A stretch of DNA of 64,000 nt, from NCBI GenBank assembly GCA_963847985.1, contig CAWKBS010000003.1, forward strand, positions 124,001 to 188,000, given 5' to 3'. The notes below the pieces were generated by a model that was not told the origin of the DNA, searched no databases, and saw only the letters and a list, made by a program, of their open reading frames with translations. How positions within the stretch are numbered: the stretch's first letter is position 1; each line of letters begins with the position of its first letter. Below, piece after piece: positions 1 to 8,100 of this stretch. The position numbers and the translations under genes were made by a program. This DNA is from JAIBJN01 sp963847985 (lineage in GTDB: Bacteria; Actinomycetota; Thermoleophilia; Gaiellales; Gaiellaceae).

Positions 1-602
1 TCGCCGCCGGCGGCGTCGCGCGGCTCCTTGTCGAGGAAGCCGATCGGCCTGAGGCCCAGCTCCGGGTGCTCGAGCAGCCGGTTCGCCGCCAGGCGCCCGA
101 CGTGGCCGGCGCCGACGACGAGCGTCGGTCGCACCGACTCGCCGCGACGGCGGGCCTGGAGCTCTCCCCAGGAAAGGACGACGCGGCCGGCCAGCAGGTA
201 CACGCTGGCGAACGCCCACAGACGCGCGGTCTGCGCGGCGACCCAGGGGTCGTCGGCGACCACGATGCGCAGCGAGAGGACGATCATCGCCGCGAGCGCA
301 GTCGCCGTGACGACGACGCGCAGGTCGTCAAGGACGCGCAGGAAGACGCGAGGCCGGTACAGGCCGCGCGCCGCCATCAACGCGAACGTCAGGAGCGGGA
401 AGACGACGAGCCAGAGCGCAGGAGTGGTCGGAACTCCTGCGCGGGGCGCGCCGAGGTCGGCGACGACGACGGCCGCGAAGAGCATGAGCGCGTCGACGCC
501 GAGACACGCCTTCGTCCAGGCGCTCACCCCCCGGGTGCGCGCGACCGCACGCCGTGCCGCGACCGGGAGGGTCCGGGCCTCCATGCGAGAGCTGCGAAGC
601 AC
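1..602 (-). CDS. Exopolysaccharide polyprenyl-phosphate sugar transferase, N-terminal part (cut by window edge)
   Basis: The minus-strand frame stays open to the window edge, so only about 200 N-terminal residues are visible. They show four hydrophobic segments (for example LMLFAAVVVADLGA and VVVTATALAAMIVLSL), then a Rossmann-like nucleotide-binding start, TLVVGAGHVGRLAANRLL, and the phrase LGLRPIGFLD. This is the layout of the CoA_binding_3 N-terminal half of WbaP/CpsE-type enzymes, which load the first sugar phosphate onto undecaprenyl phosphate; the catalytic half would lie left of base 1. Start is GTG at 602 or ATG at 584; GTG 602 follows a GAGGG stretch. It lies 15 bp after the LPFTG gene and probably shares its transcript. 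Family assignment is confident; the sugar is unknown. Confidence 0.8.
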   Translation of the reverse strand, partial: MLRSSRMEARTLPVAARRAVARTRGVSAWTKACLGVDALMLFAAVVVADLGAPRAGVPTTPALWLVVFPLLTFALMAARGLYRPRVFLRVLDDLRVVVTATALAAMIVLSLRIVVADDPWVAAQTARLWAFASVYLLAGRVVLSWGELQARRRGESVRPTLVVGAGHVGRLAANRLLEHPELGLRPIGFLDKEPRDAAGG

Positions 603-617
603 GCGGATGTCCCTCGG

Positions 618-866
618 CTAGCTGCGGACCCGACCGACTCGCCTGAGCGTGAACCCTGCCGCGAGCAGCAGGACGCCCGCTCCCACGAGTAGCACCAGGT
701 CGAGGCCGGTGAACGGCAGCGAACCGCCGCCCTCGACGTCGCCCTGGATGTTCCCTCCTGTACCGCCGTAACCACTTTGCGTCGGCTCTTGTGCCAGCGC
801 AACGGACGCCATGATCAAGGCCGCAAGCACGATGCTTGCGAATGCCGCAAGACGCTTCAACTCCAT
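618..866 (-). CDS. Mini LPFTG-type cell-wall anchored protein
   Basis: An 80-82 residue protein made almost entirely of export and sorting signals: an N-terminal signal peptide (KRLAAF then a hydrophobic run ending SVALA), about 30 Gly/Gln-rich residues, then LPFTG, a hydrophobic segment and the basic tail RRVGRVRS. That is a complete sortase substrate signal, but the mature part is only about 30 residues. The ATG at 866 directly abuts the Shine-Dalgarno GGGAGG, whereas a TTG at 860 has proper 6-base spacing and gives MKRLAAF, so 860 may be the true start. It sits between a promoter at 1023-1050 and the sugar transferase. No sortase is visible in the window. The function is unknown; it may be a minimal surface anchor for the polymer made by this locus. 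Confidence 0.75.
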   Translation of the reverse strand: MELKRLAAFASIVLAALIMASVALAQEPTQSGYGGTGGNIQGDVEGGGSLPFTGLDLVLLVGAGVLLLAAGFTLRRVGRVRS

Positions 867-1022
867 CCTCCCTTCGTCACCCTCCGTACCGAGCGCAGGG
901 GCGGGGACGCCTCAGCGCTCGGACGAGGACTCCGGTTGGCCGCAGATTAGTGCTCTTCCCTCTCGTGCCGCAGTTCGTCGAGTCCCTGCCGAAATGGGGG
1001 CCGCAACAGGGTCTCAAGTCAC

Positions 1023-1050
1023 AGTATCGGGGCTGTTTCGCGGGTGTCAA
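1023..1050 (-). promoter_or_regulatory. Sigma70-type promoter for the LPFTG/sugar transferase genes
   Basis: On the minus strand a perfect TTGACA (1050-1045) is followed by 16 bases and GATACT (1028-1023). Transcription would start near 1016 and leave an untranslated leader of about 150 bases before the LPFTG gene. The leader (867-1016) contains GC-rich inverted segments, but I could not match it to a known riboswitch. Confidence 0.65.
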
Positions 1051-1068
1051 CTTTGTGCCTCCGGCGCC

Positions 1069-3078
1069 TTAGCTCGCCCGTTCCTCGACCCGTTGGAGGA
1101 AGATCCGGTCGAGCACGTGAGGATCGACGGGCTCGCCCGTGAGGACGCCCTCGCGGACGATCTGCACCGTCTCCTCGCGCGGATTCAGCTCCTCGGCGCG
1201 GTCGAGCCGCGCCAGCGCCTCGTCGCGACGGCCCTCGAGCGCCGCTATCACCGCCAACTCGAGCTCGGCGTACCAGCCGTCTCCGTGGCGGTCGAGGGCG
1301 CGCGTGAACGAGCCTTCCGCCCGGGCGTAGTCCTCCTCCCGCATCGCAATCGCCCCGGCGACGAGGTCGGCGCGGTCGCTCAGCGGGTTGAGCGACCGCG
1401 CCCGCCCGAGGATCGCGTATGCATCTTCGGGGCTCGAGCGCCACGTGTCGGCCGCGCGCTCGATCTCGCGCGCGGCAAGCCACGGGAGCGACAGTGAGAC
1501 GACCGCCACCACGACGACGAGCGTATAGAGGGCGGCGGCTGTCACCCTCCTCCGCGTCCACTCACCCGGGCGTTCGGTCGGCAGCGGGACCGGGCGGTCG
1601 AGCGCGGCGGCGAGCCCGAGCCAGGCGAACGCCGGCGCGGCGAGGGCCGGAAACTCCCAGAACCAGTCGAGCGAGCCGTGCAGCGCCCAGTACGAAAAGG
1701 CGACGACCGCGGCGGCCGCGACCCCGTTCCCGAGCGGAGAGCGGCGGGAGCGGCCGACCCAGACGGCGCCGAGCGCGGCGCCGAGGAAGCCGAGGAAGAG
1801 CAGCCCGCCCACGATCCCGGTTCCCGAGACGACCATCAACGGCAGGCTGTGCGGGTAGAGGGGCTCCTCGGGGCTCTCGCGCTCCCGCAGGTAGGCGTCC
1901 GCGAAGTTGCCGGCGCCGGAGCCGACGAGGGGCGAGTCGCGGAGCTCCCCGGCCGCCACCCGCCAGAAGTCGTAGCGGTTGCTGCCGAGGTTGGCGCCGA
2001 GGTACGACGAGCTCTCCTCGAACTGCTGTCCCGCCGAGAACTCGTCCCAGGCGTCCTGCGCCTGGGCCACCGGGCTCCCGTAGACGGCGAGGACGACGAG
2101 GGCGGCCACGACGGCCGCGATCCCCGTGAGCACGCCCACGATCCAGGCACCGAGCCGCGCGACGTCCGCGGGCAGCGGAGCGAAGCGGTCGACGAGCCCG
2201 TAGACGGTTCCCAGCGCGAAGAGCGCAGCGGCCGAGCCGATCAGCGGCTCGGGCAGCGCCTCGAGCGCCGCCGGCAGGCTCTCGTCGCGCCAGGCCGGAT
2301 AGAGGTCCAGGAACGGCCCGCGCGCCAGGTACGCGGCCAGGCAGACCGGTCCGAGGACGAGCAGCGAGCGGGTGCGTCCCGGGACGAGGACGACGTAGAG
2401 CACCAGGACGACCGGGAACACGAAGAGCGAGCCGCGGCTCTGCGGCAGGATCGCCTGCTCGAGCAGGAAGCCGGCCGAGGCCAGGAAGAGCCCGCGCAGC
2501 CACCACGGCGTCTCGCGGCGCGAGGCGAGGAAGACCGCGGGCCACAGCGCCGAGAGGAACAGCGCGCAGTTTGCGTTCAGGTAGCCGACCGGCTCCGCGT
2601 AGCGACCGCCGATGAAGAACGAGTAGGGGTCGTCGGCGCGGAGCAGCGAGACGAGCGTGGCCGCCGCGATCGCGGTCACGCCGAGCGCGTACCCCCCGAG
2701 GAGAAACGCCCCGTGCCGCGCCCGCCATGGCCACAGCAGGAAGATCCCGTACACGCAGAGGTAGAGGAGCGTCCGGTTGGTCGCATCCCACGCCTCCCCC
2801 TTGTCGCCGGCCCAGGCGATCGAGACGGCGCTCCAGAGGGTGAAGGCGGCGAGCAGCCCGAGCGCGACGAGGCCGACCCGCGGCAGCGTCCTCAGCACCT
2901 GCGGCGCCGTGACGAGGATGAGCACGAGCAGGCCGAGCAGCGCCAGGCTCCCCGGCAGCCAGAGCGTCGGCGGATAGCCCCCGTCCACGACGGCCCAGAG
3001 CAGGAAGATGCCGAGAGGAAGCGCGCCGACGAGGAAGGTCGCGGCCCGGGTCGCCCCCGGACTGGCGAGGTCCGTCAT
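1069..3078 (-). CDS. O-antigen ligase/polymerase family membrane protein with C-terminal TPR domain
   Basis: A 669-residue polytopic membrane protein. About twelve hydrophobic helices fill residues 10-500, with the Wzy_C loop signature (DSPLVGSGAGNF, then PHSLPLM) in the large external loop. The last 120 residues are soluble helix-turn repeats (EDYARAEGSFTRALDRHGDG, ALARLDRAEELNP), typical of TPRs. Such proteins polymerise or ligate lipid-linked glycans at the outer face of the membrane. The ATG at 3078 is chosen because TAGACT lies 8 bases upstream (probable leaderless promoter) and it avoids overlap with the glycoside hydrolase gene. A second O-antigen-ligase-like protein lies at 6670-8100, so one may polymerise and the other ligate; the sequence alone does not tell. 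Confidence 0.85.
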   Translation of the reverse strand: MTDLASPGATRAATFLVGALPLGIFLLWAVVDGGYPPTLWLPGSLALLGLLVLILVTAPQVLRTLPRVGLVALGLLAAFTLWSAVSIAWAGDKGEAWDATNRTLLYLCVYGIFLLWPWRARHGAFLLGGYALGVTAIAAATLVSLLRADDPYSFFIGGRYAEPVGYLNANCALFLSALWPAVFLASRRETPWWLRGLFLASAGFLLEQAILPQSRGSLFVFPVVLVLYVVLVPGRTRSLLVLGPVCLAAYLARGPFLDLYPAWRDESLPAALEALPEPLIGSAAALFALGTVYGLVDRFAPLPADVARLGAWIVGVLTGIAAVVAALVVLAVYGSPVAQAQDAWDEFSAGQQFEESSSYLGANLGSNRYDFWRVAAGELRDSPLVGSGAGNFADAYLRERESPEEPLYPHSLPLMVVSGTGIVGGLLFLGFLGAALGAVWVGRSRRSPLGNGVAAAAVVAFSYWALHGSLDWFWEFPALAAPAFAWLGLAAALDRPVPLPTERPGEWTRRRVTAAALYTLVVVVAVVSLSLPWLAAREIERAADTWRSSPEDAYAILGRARSLNPLSDRADLVAGAIAMREEDYARAEGSFTRALDRHGDGWYAELELAVIAALEGRRDEALARLDRAEELNPREETVQIVREGVLTGEPVDPHVLDRIFLQRVEERAS

Positions 3079-3089
3079 GGCCGGCGAGT

Positions 3090-4562
3090 CTAGTTCGGCC
3101 GCAGGAGGATCAGGGCCTGATGCGAAGGACGCGCGACCGCGCGCGCTCGGCGCCCGTTCCGGCGACCGCGCGGTAGCGCACGACGCCGCCGCGGGCGACA
3201 AGGCTCACGCGGAAGGTCCCTGCCGCGCGGGCGTGCAGGCGGGCCACGGCGACCCAGCCGCGCGGCGTCCGTCGCTGGACGACGACGGCCTGCGGCAGGG
3301 CCCGGGCGGCGACCTGGGTCGCCGCCCAGCGCGACGCGGCCGCGGAGCGTGACCCGGGCCGCGGGCGTCCCCCACCCCGGCAGCCGGCGCTGGGCGCTCT
3401 TGCGCAGGACGACCTTCCCGACCGGGAGGCCGAGCGCGTAGGCGCGCAGCGCGCCGTAGCTGGGCTTCAGGCGCCAGTCCGTCGTCGCCAGGCCGAAGCG
3501 GCCCTCGTAGGTGTCGGCGTCCTCGTAGAAGGGGCTGTTTCGCGCCGAGTACCAGAAGAGCGCCTTCACCCAGGGGAAGCGCTCGACGTACTCGTACGCC
3601 TTGCGGAGGAACGCGGCCTGGGTTGCTGCCGAGACGCCTCCGTCCCCGGTCGTCGTCGAGTAGCCGAACTCGGTGAGCCAGACGTCCTTCCCGGCGTCCC
3701 CGAAGGCGACCATCGACGCGCGGATCTCCGTGATCGCGGGGAAGGCGTTGACGGAGATGCGGTCGGGATCCTCCCACTCGTGCACGCCGTTCCAGGCGAC
3801 CGTGGGGTCGACGCCGTACGTGTACGGCTGCACCGCCACGGCGTCGAAGTACGCGCCGCCGCCGAGCCGGTAGAGGTCCTCGAGGTAGTAGAAGTCCGAC
3901 TTCGAGAGCCCGCCGAGGAGCACGGTCGCGCCCGGGTCGGCCTCCTTCGCCGCCCCGTAGCCCTCACGCAGGAGCGGCAGATACGACGCGGCGCTCGGGC
4001 CCGACGGCCAGAAGCGCGGGTGGTTCGGCTCGTTCCAGAGCTGGTAGGCACGGACGCCGAGCGCGCTGAAGTGCTCGACGACGAAGCGCACGGCGTCGCC
4101 GTAGTCCGAGGCGCGCGCCGGGCGGTAGGTGACCTCCCAGCGGCGCTCGCCGCCGGCGTCGACGTGCTTGTCGGGATCGGCCGAGGCCCAGTAGGGGACG
4201 CCGTCCGCTATCGGCATCAGCACCTGGAGCCCGGCAGCGTGCGCCCGCTCGATCGCGTAGTCGTACTCCGCCAGAAGCCAGTCGTTCACCTCGCCCTTTC
4301 CGTCGGGCTCGAGCCCGGCCCAGTTGACGTTCGCGCGGATCCAGCGGGCACCGGCGGCGCGGAGCAGCTCGATCTCGCGGTCGACGTCGGCGCGCGGCTG
4401 GCCCCAGGTGACGTCGGCCACGACGCCTACCTCGGCCGCCTCTGCGGGGGCAACGAGCACGAGGGCGGCCAGCGAGGCTGCGAGGGCCGCGAGCGTGGCG
4501 CGAACGAGCGCGCGCGAGCGGGCGAATTGCCTGGCCATCGTCGCTGGTGTCCCGTCGTCCAC
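3090..4562 (-). CDS. Secreted clan GH-A glycoside hydrolase (PslG/GH39-like), frame break near the 3' end
   Basis: Signal peptide (RSRALVRATLAALAA to APAEA, about residues 15-42), then a TIM-barrel hydrolase. The acid/base glutamate is visible in LWNEPNHPRFW (Glu178) and the nucleophile in WLTEFGYST (Glu298), the two-glutamate arrangement of clan GH-A enzymes such as GH39 and GH5. In exopolysaccharide loci such an enzyme usually trims or releases the polymer. After about residue 405 the frame turns into Arg/Gly/Pro-rich nonsense, while the next frame reads TQVAARALPQAVVVQRR and later RVLRIRP, ending at a stop at 3110. This indicates a single-base indel at about 3313-3331, and the repaired gene would end at 3110. 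Start is GTG 4562 or ATG 4538. Confidence 0.8.
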   Translation of the reverse strand: MDDGTPATMARQFARSRALVRATLAALAASLAALVLVAPAEAAEVGVVADVTWGQPRADVDREIELLRAAGARWIRANVNWAGLEPDGKGEVNDWLLAEYDYAIERAHAAGLQVLMPIADGVPYWASADPDKHVDAGGERRWEVTYRPARASDYGDAVRFVVEHFSALGVRAYQLWNEPNHPRFWPSGPSAASYLPLLREGYGAAKEADPGATVLLGGLSKSDFYYLEDLYRLGGGAYFDAVAVQPYTYGVDPTVAWNGVHEWEDPDRISVNAFPAITEIRASMVAFGDAGKDVWLTEFGYSTTTGDGGVSAATQAAFLRKAYEYVERFPWVKALFWYSARNSPFYEDADTYEGRFGLATTDWRLKPSYGALRAYALGLPVGKVVLRKSAQRRLPGWGTPAARVTLRGRVALGGDPGRRPGPAAGRRRPATDAARLGRRGPPARPRGRDLPREPCRPRRRRALPRGRRNGRRARAVARPSHQALILLRPN

Positions 4563-4626
4563 GATCCCGAGAGGGATCGGCGAAACGAGCGGGGAGCTTG
4601 ACCGGGCAGCCTAGCGCCGTTTGTCA

Positions 4627-5568
4627 CTACCTGCGGAGCCGGCCCCCCAGCAGGGCGGCTTCGACGAAGCCGTGCATCTTGGCGACGTCGACCACGAGCC
4701 GCAGAGCGGGAATCCACGCGAGCGCGCGGCTCCAGCCGAGCGAGCGCCGGGCGGCCAGGGTGAAGAGCGCCAGGTACGCGGCCGCCCCGGCGAGGAGAAG
4801 GGCCAGCGCCGTCCGCGAGCCGAGGGCGGCGAGCACGGCGAGGAGAATGCCGGCGCCGTAGATCCCGAAGGTGACGAGCTCGTTCTGGCGGTCGACCCGG
4901 GCGAGCGCGTCGCCGCGCCCATAGTTGCGGTACTGGCGGTAGACCTCCCGCAGCGAGCCGCGCGGCCGCCAGCGGACGACCGCCTCCGGCACGACGACGA
5001 CCTCGCGCCCGGCGGCGCGGAGCGCCCGCAGGAAGGCCTTGTCCTCGCCCCAGGGGAGTTCCGGCGGATAGCCGCCCGCCGCCTGCCACGCGTCGCGCGT
5101 GAAGCAGACGCCGTTGCGCCCGGCCGGCAGGTGCTGCCCCGCGATCGGCCCGGAGCGCTCCGGCGGCTTGAAGGCGCTGAGCGTGAACCAGCCCGTCGCG
5201 CGCTCGAAGGCGGTTCGGGCGTCGGGCTCGCTGACTCCCACGGCGACCACGCCCCCAGCGGCCGTCGCGGCGAGCGCGGCGACGAAGCCGGGGGCGACGC
5301 GGCTCCCGGCGTCGAGCGTCACGACGACCGGCGCCGACACGGCTCGGACGCCCTCGTTCCGGCCGCGGCCCGGCGTGGCGCCGGGAGCCTCGACCAGCCG
5401 CACCGCGCCGTGAGTGCGCAGCAGCTCGAGCGTCCCGTCCGTCGAGCCCGCATCCACGACGACGACCTCGTCGACGGGCGGCTCCTGCGCGGCCAGGTCG
5501 TCGAGGAGCGCCGGCAGCGTCCCGGCCTCGTCGAGTACGGGGACGACGACGGCGACGGCCTCAGCCAC
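4627..5568 (-). CDS. GT2 family glycosyltransferase with C-terminal membrane segments
   Basis: 313 residues. The GT-A fold is shown by AVVVPVLDEAGTLPALL at the N-terminus, VVVDAGSTDGT (nucleotide-sugar binding), the metal-binding-like VTLDAGSR, the acceptor motif GEDKAF and QYRNYGRGD, followed by two or three hydrophobic helices and a basic end. It should transfer a sugar to a lipid-linked acceptor on the cytoplasmic face. The GTG start at 5568 is chosen because it overlaps the stop of the upstream glycosyltransferase by 8 bases (GTGGCTGA), as expected for translational coupling; the longer open frame upstream is a shadow of that gene. Donor and acceptor are unknown. Confidence 0.85.
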   Translation of the reverse strand: MAEAVAVVVPVLDEAGTLPALLDDLAAQEPPVDEVVVVDAGSTDGTLELLRTHGAVRLVEAPGATPGRGRNEGVRAVSAPVVVTLDAGSRVAPGFVAALAATAAGGVVAVGVSEPDARTAFERATGWFTLSAFKPPERSGPIAGQHLPAGRNGVCFTRDAWQAAGGYPPELPWGEDKAFLRALRAAGREVVVVPEAVVRWRPRGSLREVYRQYRNYGRGDALARVDRQNELVTFGIYGAGILLAVLAALGSRTALALLLAGAAAYLALFTLAARRSLGWSRALAWIPALRLVVDVAKMHGFVEAALLGGRLRR

Positions 5569-6673
5569 GGATTTCCTCGATCGCCGCCTCCATGTCGTCG
5601 ATCCGCCGCTCCCAGTCGAACGGGCGGGCGTAGTCGACGCGGCCTTTCCGCGCCTCCGGCGAGTCGCCGCTCTCCGCGGCGGTAACGGCCTCCGCAAAGG
5701 CTTCCGCGCCCTCGGCGAAGGCGACGGCGTCGGCGAAGCCCGCCGCGCCCTTCATGGGCGTCGAGACGACGGGCCGCCCGGCGGCGAGGTACTCCACGAG
5801 CTTCACCGGGACGAGGTTGTCGTTGAACGCGCTTACCCGGTACGGGACGATGCAGACACGGCCGAGGCCGAGGAGCCCGGGCAGCTCCTCGTGCCGGAAG
5901 CGGCCGCTGAGCAGGGCGTTGGGCAGGCCCCCGAGGACGGCTTCCGCCTCCGGGCTCGCGGGCCCGGCGAAGAGGAACGTCCAGTCGGAGAGGCGTCTCG
6001 CCACCTCCGCGGCGAGCTGCACGTCGAAGCGGAACCCCAGCTCGCCCGTGAAGACGGCCGTCCGCTCCGCTCCCTCGGCGCCGGCCACGGGCTCGAGCCC
6101 GGCGACGTCGACGGCCGCCGTGGCCAGCCGCACGTTCGGGTGGAGGGCGGCGAGCCGCTCCCGGATGGGCTCCGACCACGCGAAGACGACGTCCGAGGAC
6201 GCGATGACCTGCGACTCCGCCTTCCGGAACGCGCGGCGGAGGCGGTCGTTCATCCCCGGGCCGACGGCGTGGTCGTCGACGACCTCGTAGACGACGACTC
6301 GCCACGGATGGCCCTGGACGAAGGGGACGAGCTCCGGCGTCGGGAACCTCACCCAGAGCACCGTGGGCCGCTGCCGGTCGACGCGCCCGAGGAGCTGCCG
6401 CTCGAGCCAGCGGCGGTTGGCCGCGTCCACCCCCGGCGCCCGCCGCGGCGGGAGGAGCTTGGGACGGACGACCTCGAACGGCGCGACCCGCTCCGGCGCC
6501 TTCCTCCGGGAGAGCGCCCGCGCGACGTGGCGCGGCCGCGGGTTCCGGATGCCCAGCTGCTCCACGTACGTCACCCGCCAGCCGCGCGCCGCGAAGCGGG
6601 CCATCTTCTCCTCCGCCTCCGTGTTGTGGAAGCCGAAGGGGAAGTCCGAGTAGAAGAGGATGTCCCCCTTCAC
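5561..6673 (-). CDS. GT-B glycosyltransferase (GT4-like)
   Basis: 370 residues with two Rossmann-like halves. The N-terminal half starts DILFYSDFPFGFHNTEAEEK; the C-terminal half contains AVFTGELGFRFD, FLFAGPAS and the conserved donor-binding helix VPVKLVEYLAAGRPVVSTP, the EX7E-type region of GT4 enzymes. It is probably a sugar transferase acting on the lipid-linked oligosaccharide. The GTG start overlaps the stop of the upstream polymerase gene by four bases (GTGA), so the cluster is a tight operon. The specific sugar cannot be told. Confidence 0.8.
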   Translation of the reverse strand: MKGDILFYSDFPFGFHNTEAEEKMARFAARGWRVTYVEQLGIRNPRPRHVARALSRRKAPERVAPFEVVRPKLLPPRRAPGVDAANRRWLERQLLGRVDRQRPTVLWVRFPTPELVPFVQGHPWRVVVYEVVDDHAVGPGMNDRLRRAFRKAESQVIASSDVVFAWSEPIRERLAALHPNVRLATAAVDVAGLEPVAGAEGAERTAVFTGELGFRFDVQLAAEVARRLSDWTFLFAGPASPEAEAVLGGLPNALLSGRFRHEELPGLLGLGRVCIVPYRVSAFNDNLVPVKLVEYLAAGRPVVSTPMKGAAGFADAVAFAEGAEAFAEAVTAAESGDSPEARKGRVDYARPFDWERRIDDMEAAIEEIRG

Positions 6674-8100
6674 GCGCCCGGCGCCCGCTCGCGCGCGTCG
6701 ATGCGCTGGAGCGCCGCGCCGACGCCGAGGAGCGTCCAGACGAGCATCGAGGTCTTCGGGTCGACGAAGGTCACGTCGAAGAGGTTCGAGACCAGGAGCA
6801 GGATCCCGGCTCCGAGCAGCCCGAGCCCGAAACCGCGCACCCTCGCGTCGGCCGAGCGGCGCAGGGCGAGCACCATCCTCCCGGCCGCGAGGATGAGGAC
6901 GAGCAGCGCGACGATCCCGACGATTCCTTGCTCCGCCAGCGTGTTCAGGTAGAGGCTGTGCGCGGACTCGGGCGGCGCGAGGCCCGTCCCCGGCAGGAAG
7001 CTCCGGCCGGTCGTGCCCAGCTCGACGTAGGCCACGTCGAAGCTATTGAGGCCGACGCCGAGCACCGGATGGGCCTCGAACATCGAGACGGCCGCGTCCC
7101 AGAAGTCGAGGCGCGTGGCGATCTCGGGCCGGTCGAGGCGTCCGGCATCGGCGACGCGGTCGTGCCAGGCCGCAGGCGCGAGCAGCACGACGAGCACCGC
7201 CGCGGCCGCGATCGCGGGCCAGGCGCGCTTGCTCCGCGCAAGTACCGCCACGAGCGCCACGAGCGCCACCAGGGTGCCGCGCGAGTAGGTGACGATCGCG
7301 GCCGGAAGCGCGAGCAGGGCGACCAGGACGCAGGCCGCCTTCGCCAGGCGGCTCTCGAAGACCGCGTAGAGCCCGACCGCGAGCGGGACGAAGAGGACGA
7401 CGAACCCGGCGAGCTGGTTCGGGTGCGGGAAGAACGAGGACACGCGGTACTCGACGGCCCCCGTGTCGCTGACGAACCCGACGCGCGAGAAGTCCCCGGT
7501 CGCGTACTGCCAGAGCGCGTGGCCGCTCACCATGAGCCCGACGAGGAGGAGAGCGGCAAAGATCGGCTTGAGGGCCCGCCAGTCGTCCAGGAACAGCGCG
7601 ATCAGCAGGTAGATGAAGACCGAGCCGGCGAGGAGGACGAACTTCGCCGCGGCGGCCCCGCCCGCGGCGGCGAAGGGCACGGCCGCGAGGGCTGCTCCGA
7701 CGAAGACGAGGGCGCCGACGAACACGGGCGGCGCCTCGAGCTTCTTCCCCGAGAGGAGCGAGCGGACCGCCTGGATGAGGACGAGCACCATCGCCCAGGC
7801 GCCGAGCGCCACCCGCAGGCGGGCGCTGCCGGGATCCGCGATGGGGGCGTTCTCGGCGAGGGGGGTGAGGACGATCAGCAGCGCGAGCCCGTACTCGAGC
7901 CGCCAGAGACCGAGCGCGACGGCGACGAGGCCGGCGGCTGCGATCGGGAGGATCGTCGGATCGTCGAGGCGATACGAGCCCAGCGCGTAGACGGCGCCCG
8001 CGGCCGCTGCGGCGGCGACGGCCAGCGCAGCGAGCGCTCCGGCCACCGACCACGGCGGCGCGGCGGGGCGGGCCCAGCCCTCGGCCTGCACGTCAGTCAC
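6670..8100 (-). CDS. O-antigen ligase/polymerase (Wzy_C) membrane protein
   Basis: 476 residues, ten or more hydrophobic helices. The central loop has the Wzy_C features YSRGTLVAL, RLDFWDAAVSMFEAHP, VLGVGLNSFD and ESAHSLYLNTLAEQG, in which the conserved His-Ser-Leu-Tyr stretch is characteristic. It likely polymerises repeat units flipped by the neighbouring flippase, with chain length set by the adjacent Wzz-kinase. The GTG start at 8100 overlaps the kinase stop by eight bases (GTGACTGA), which selects it over an upstream ATG. It lacks the C-terminal TPR domain of the 1069-3078 homologue. Confidence 0.85.
   Translation of the reverse strand: MTDVQAEGWARPAAPPWSVAGALAALAVAAAAAAGAVYALGSYRLDDPTILPIAAAGLVAVALGLWRLEYGLALLIVLTPLAENAPIADPGSARLRVALGAWAMVLVLIQAVRSLLSGKKLEAPPVFVGALVFVGAALAAVPFAAAGGAAAAKFVLLAGSVFIYLLIALFLDDWRALKPIFAALLLVGLMVSGHALWQYATGDFSRVGFVSDTGAVEYRVSSFFPHPNQLAGFVVLFVPLAVGLYAVFESRLAKAACVLVALLALPAAIVTYSRGTLVALVALVAVLARSKRAWPAIAAAAVLVVLLAPAAWHDRVADAGRLDRPEIATRLDFWDAAVSMFEAHPVLGVGLNSFDVAYVELGTTGRSFLPGTGLAPPESAHSLYLNTLAEQGIVGIVALLVLILAAGRMVLALRRSADARVRGFGLGLLGAGILLLVSNLFDVTFVDPKTSMLVWTLLGVGAALQRIDARERAPGA

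Noticed and set aside
867..1016. Possible c-di-GMP (GEMM) riboswitch in the LPFTG leader
   Set aside because: The GC-rich inverted segments lack the conserved GEMM core and receptor motifs; left as an unexplained leader.
1678..3093. Long plus-strand open frames opposite polymer, ftsH, ligA and other genes
   Set aside because: Arg/Glu/Pro-rich shadow frames caused by high GC content; no domains or starts.
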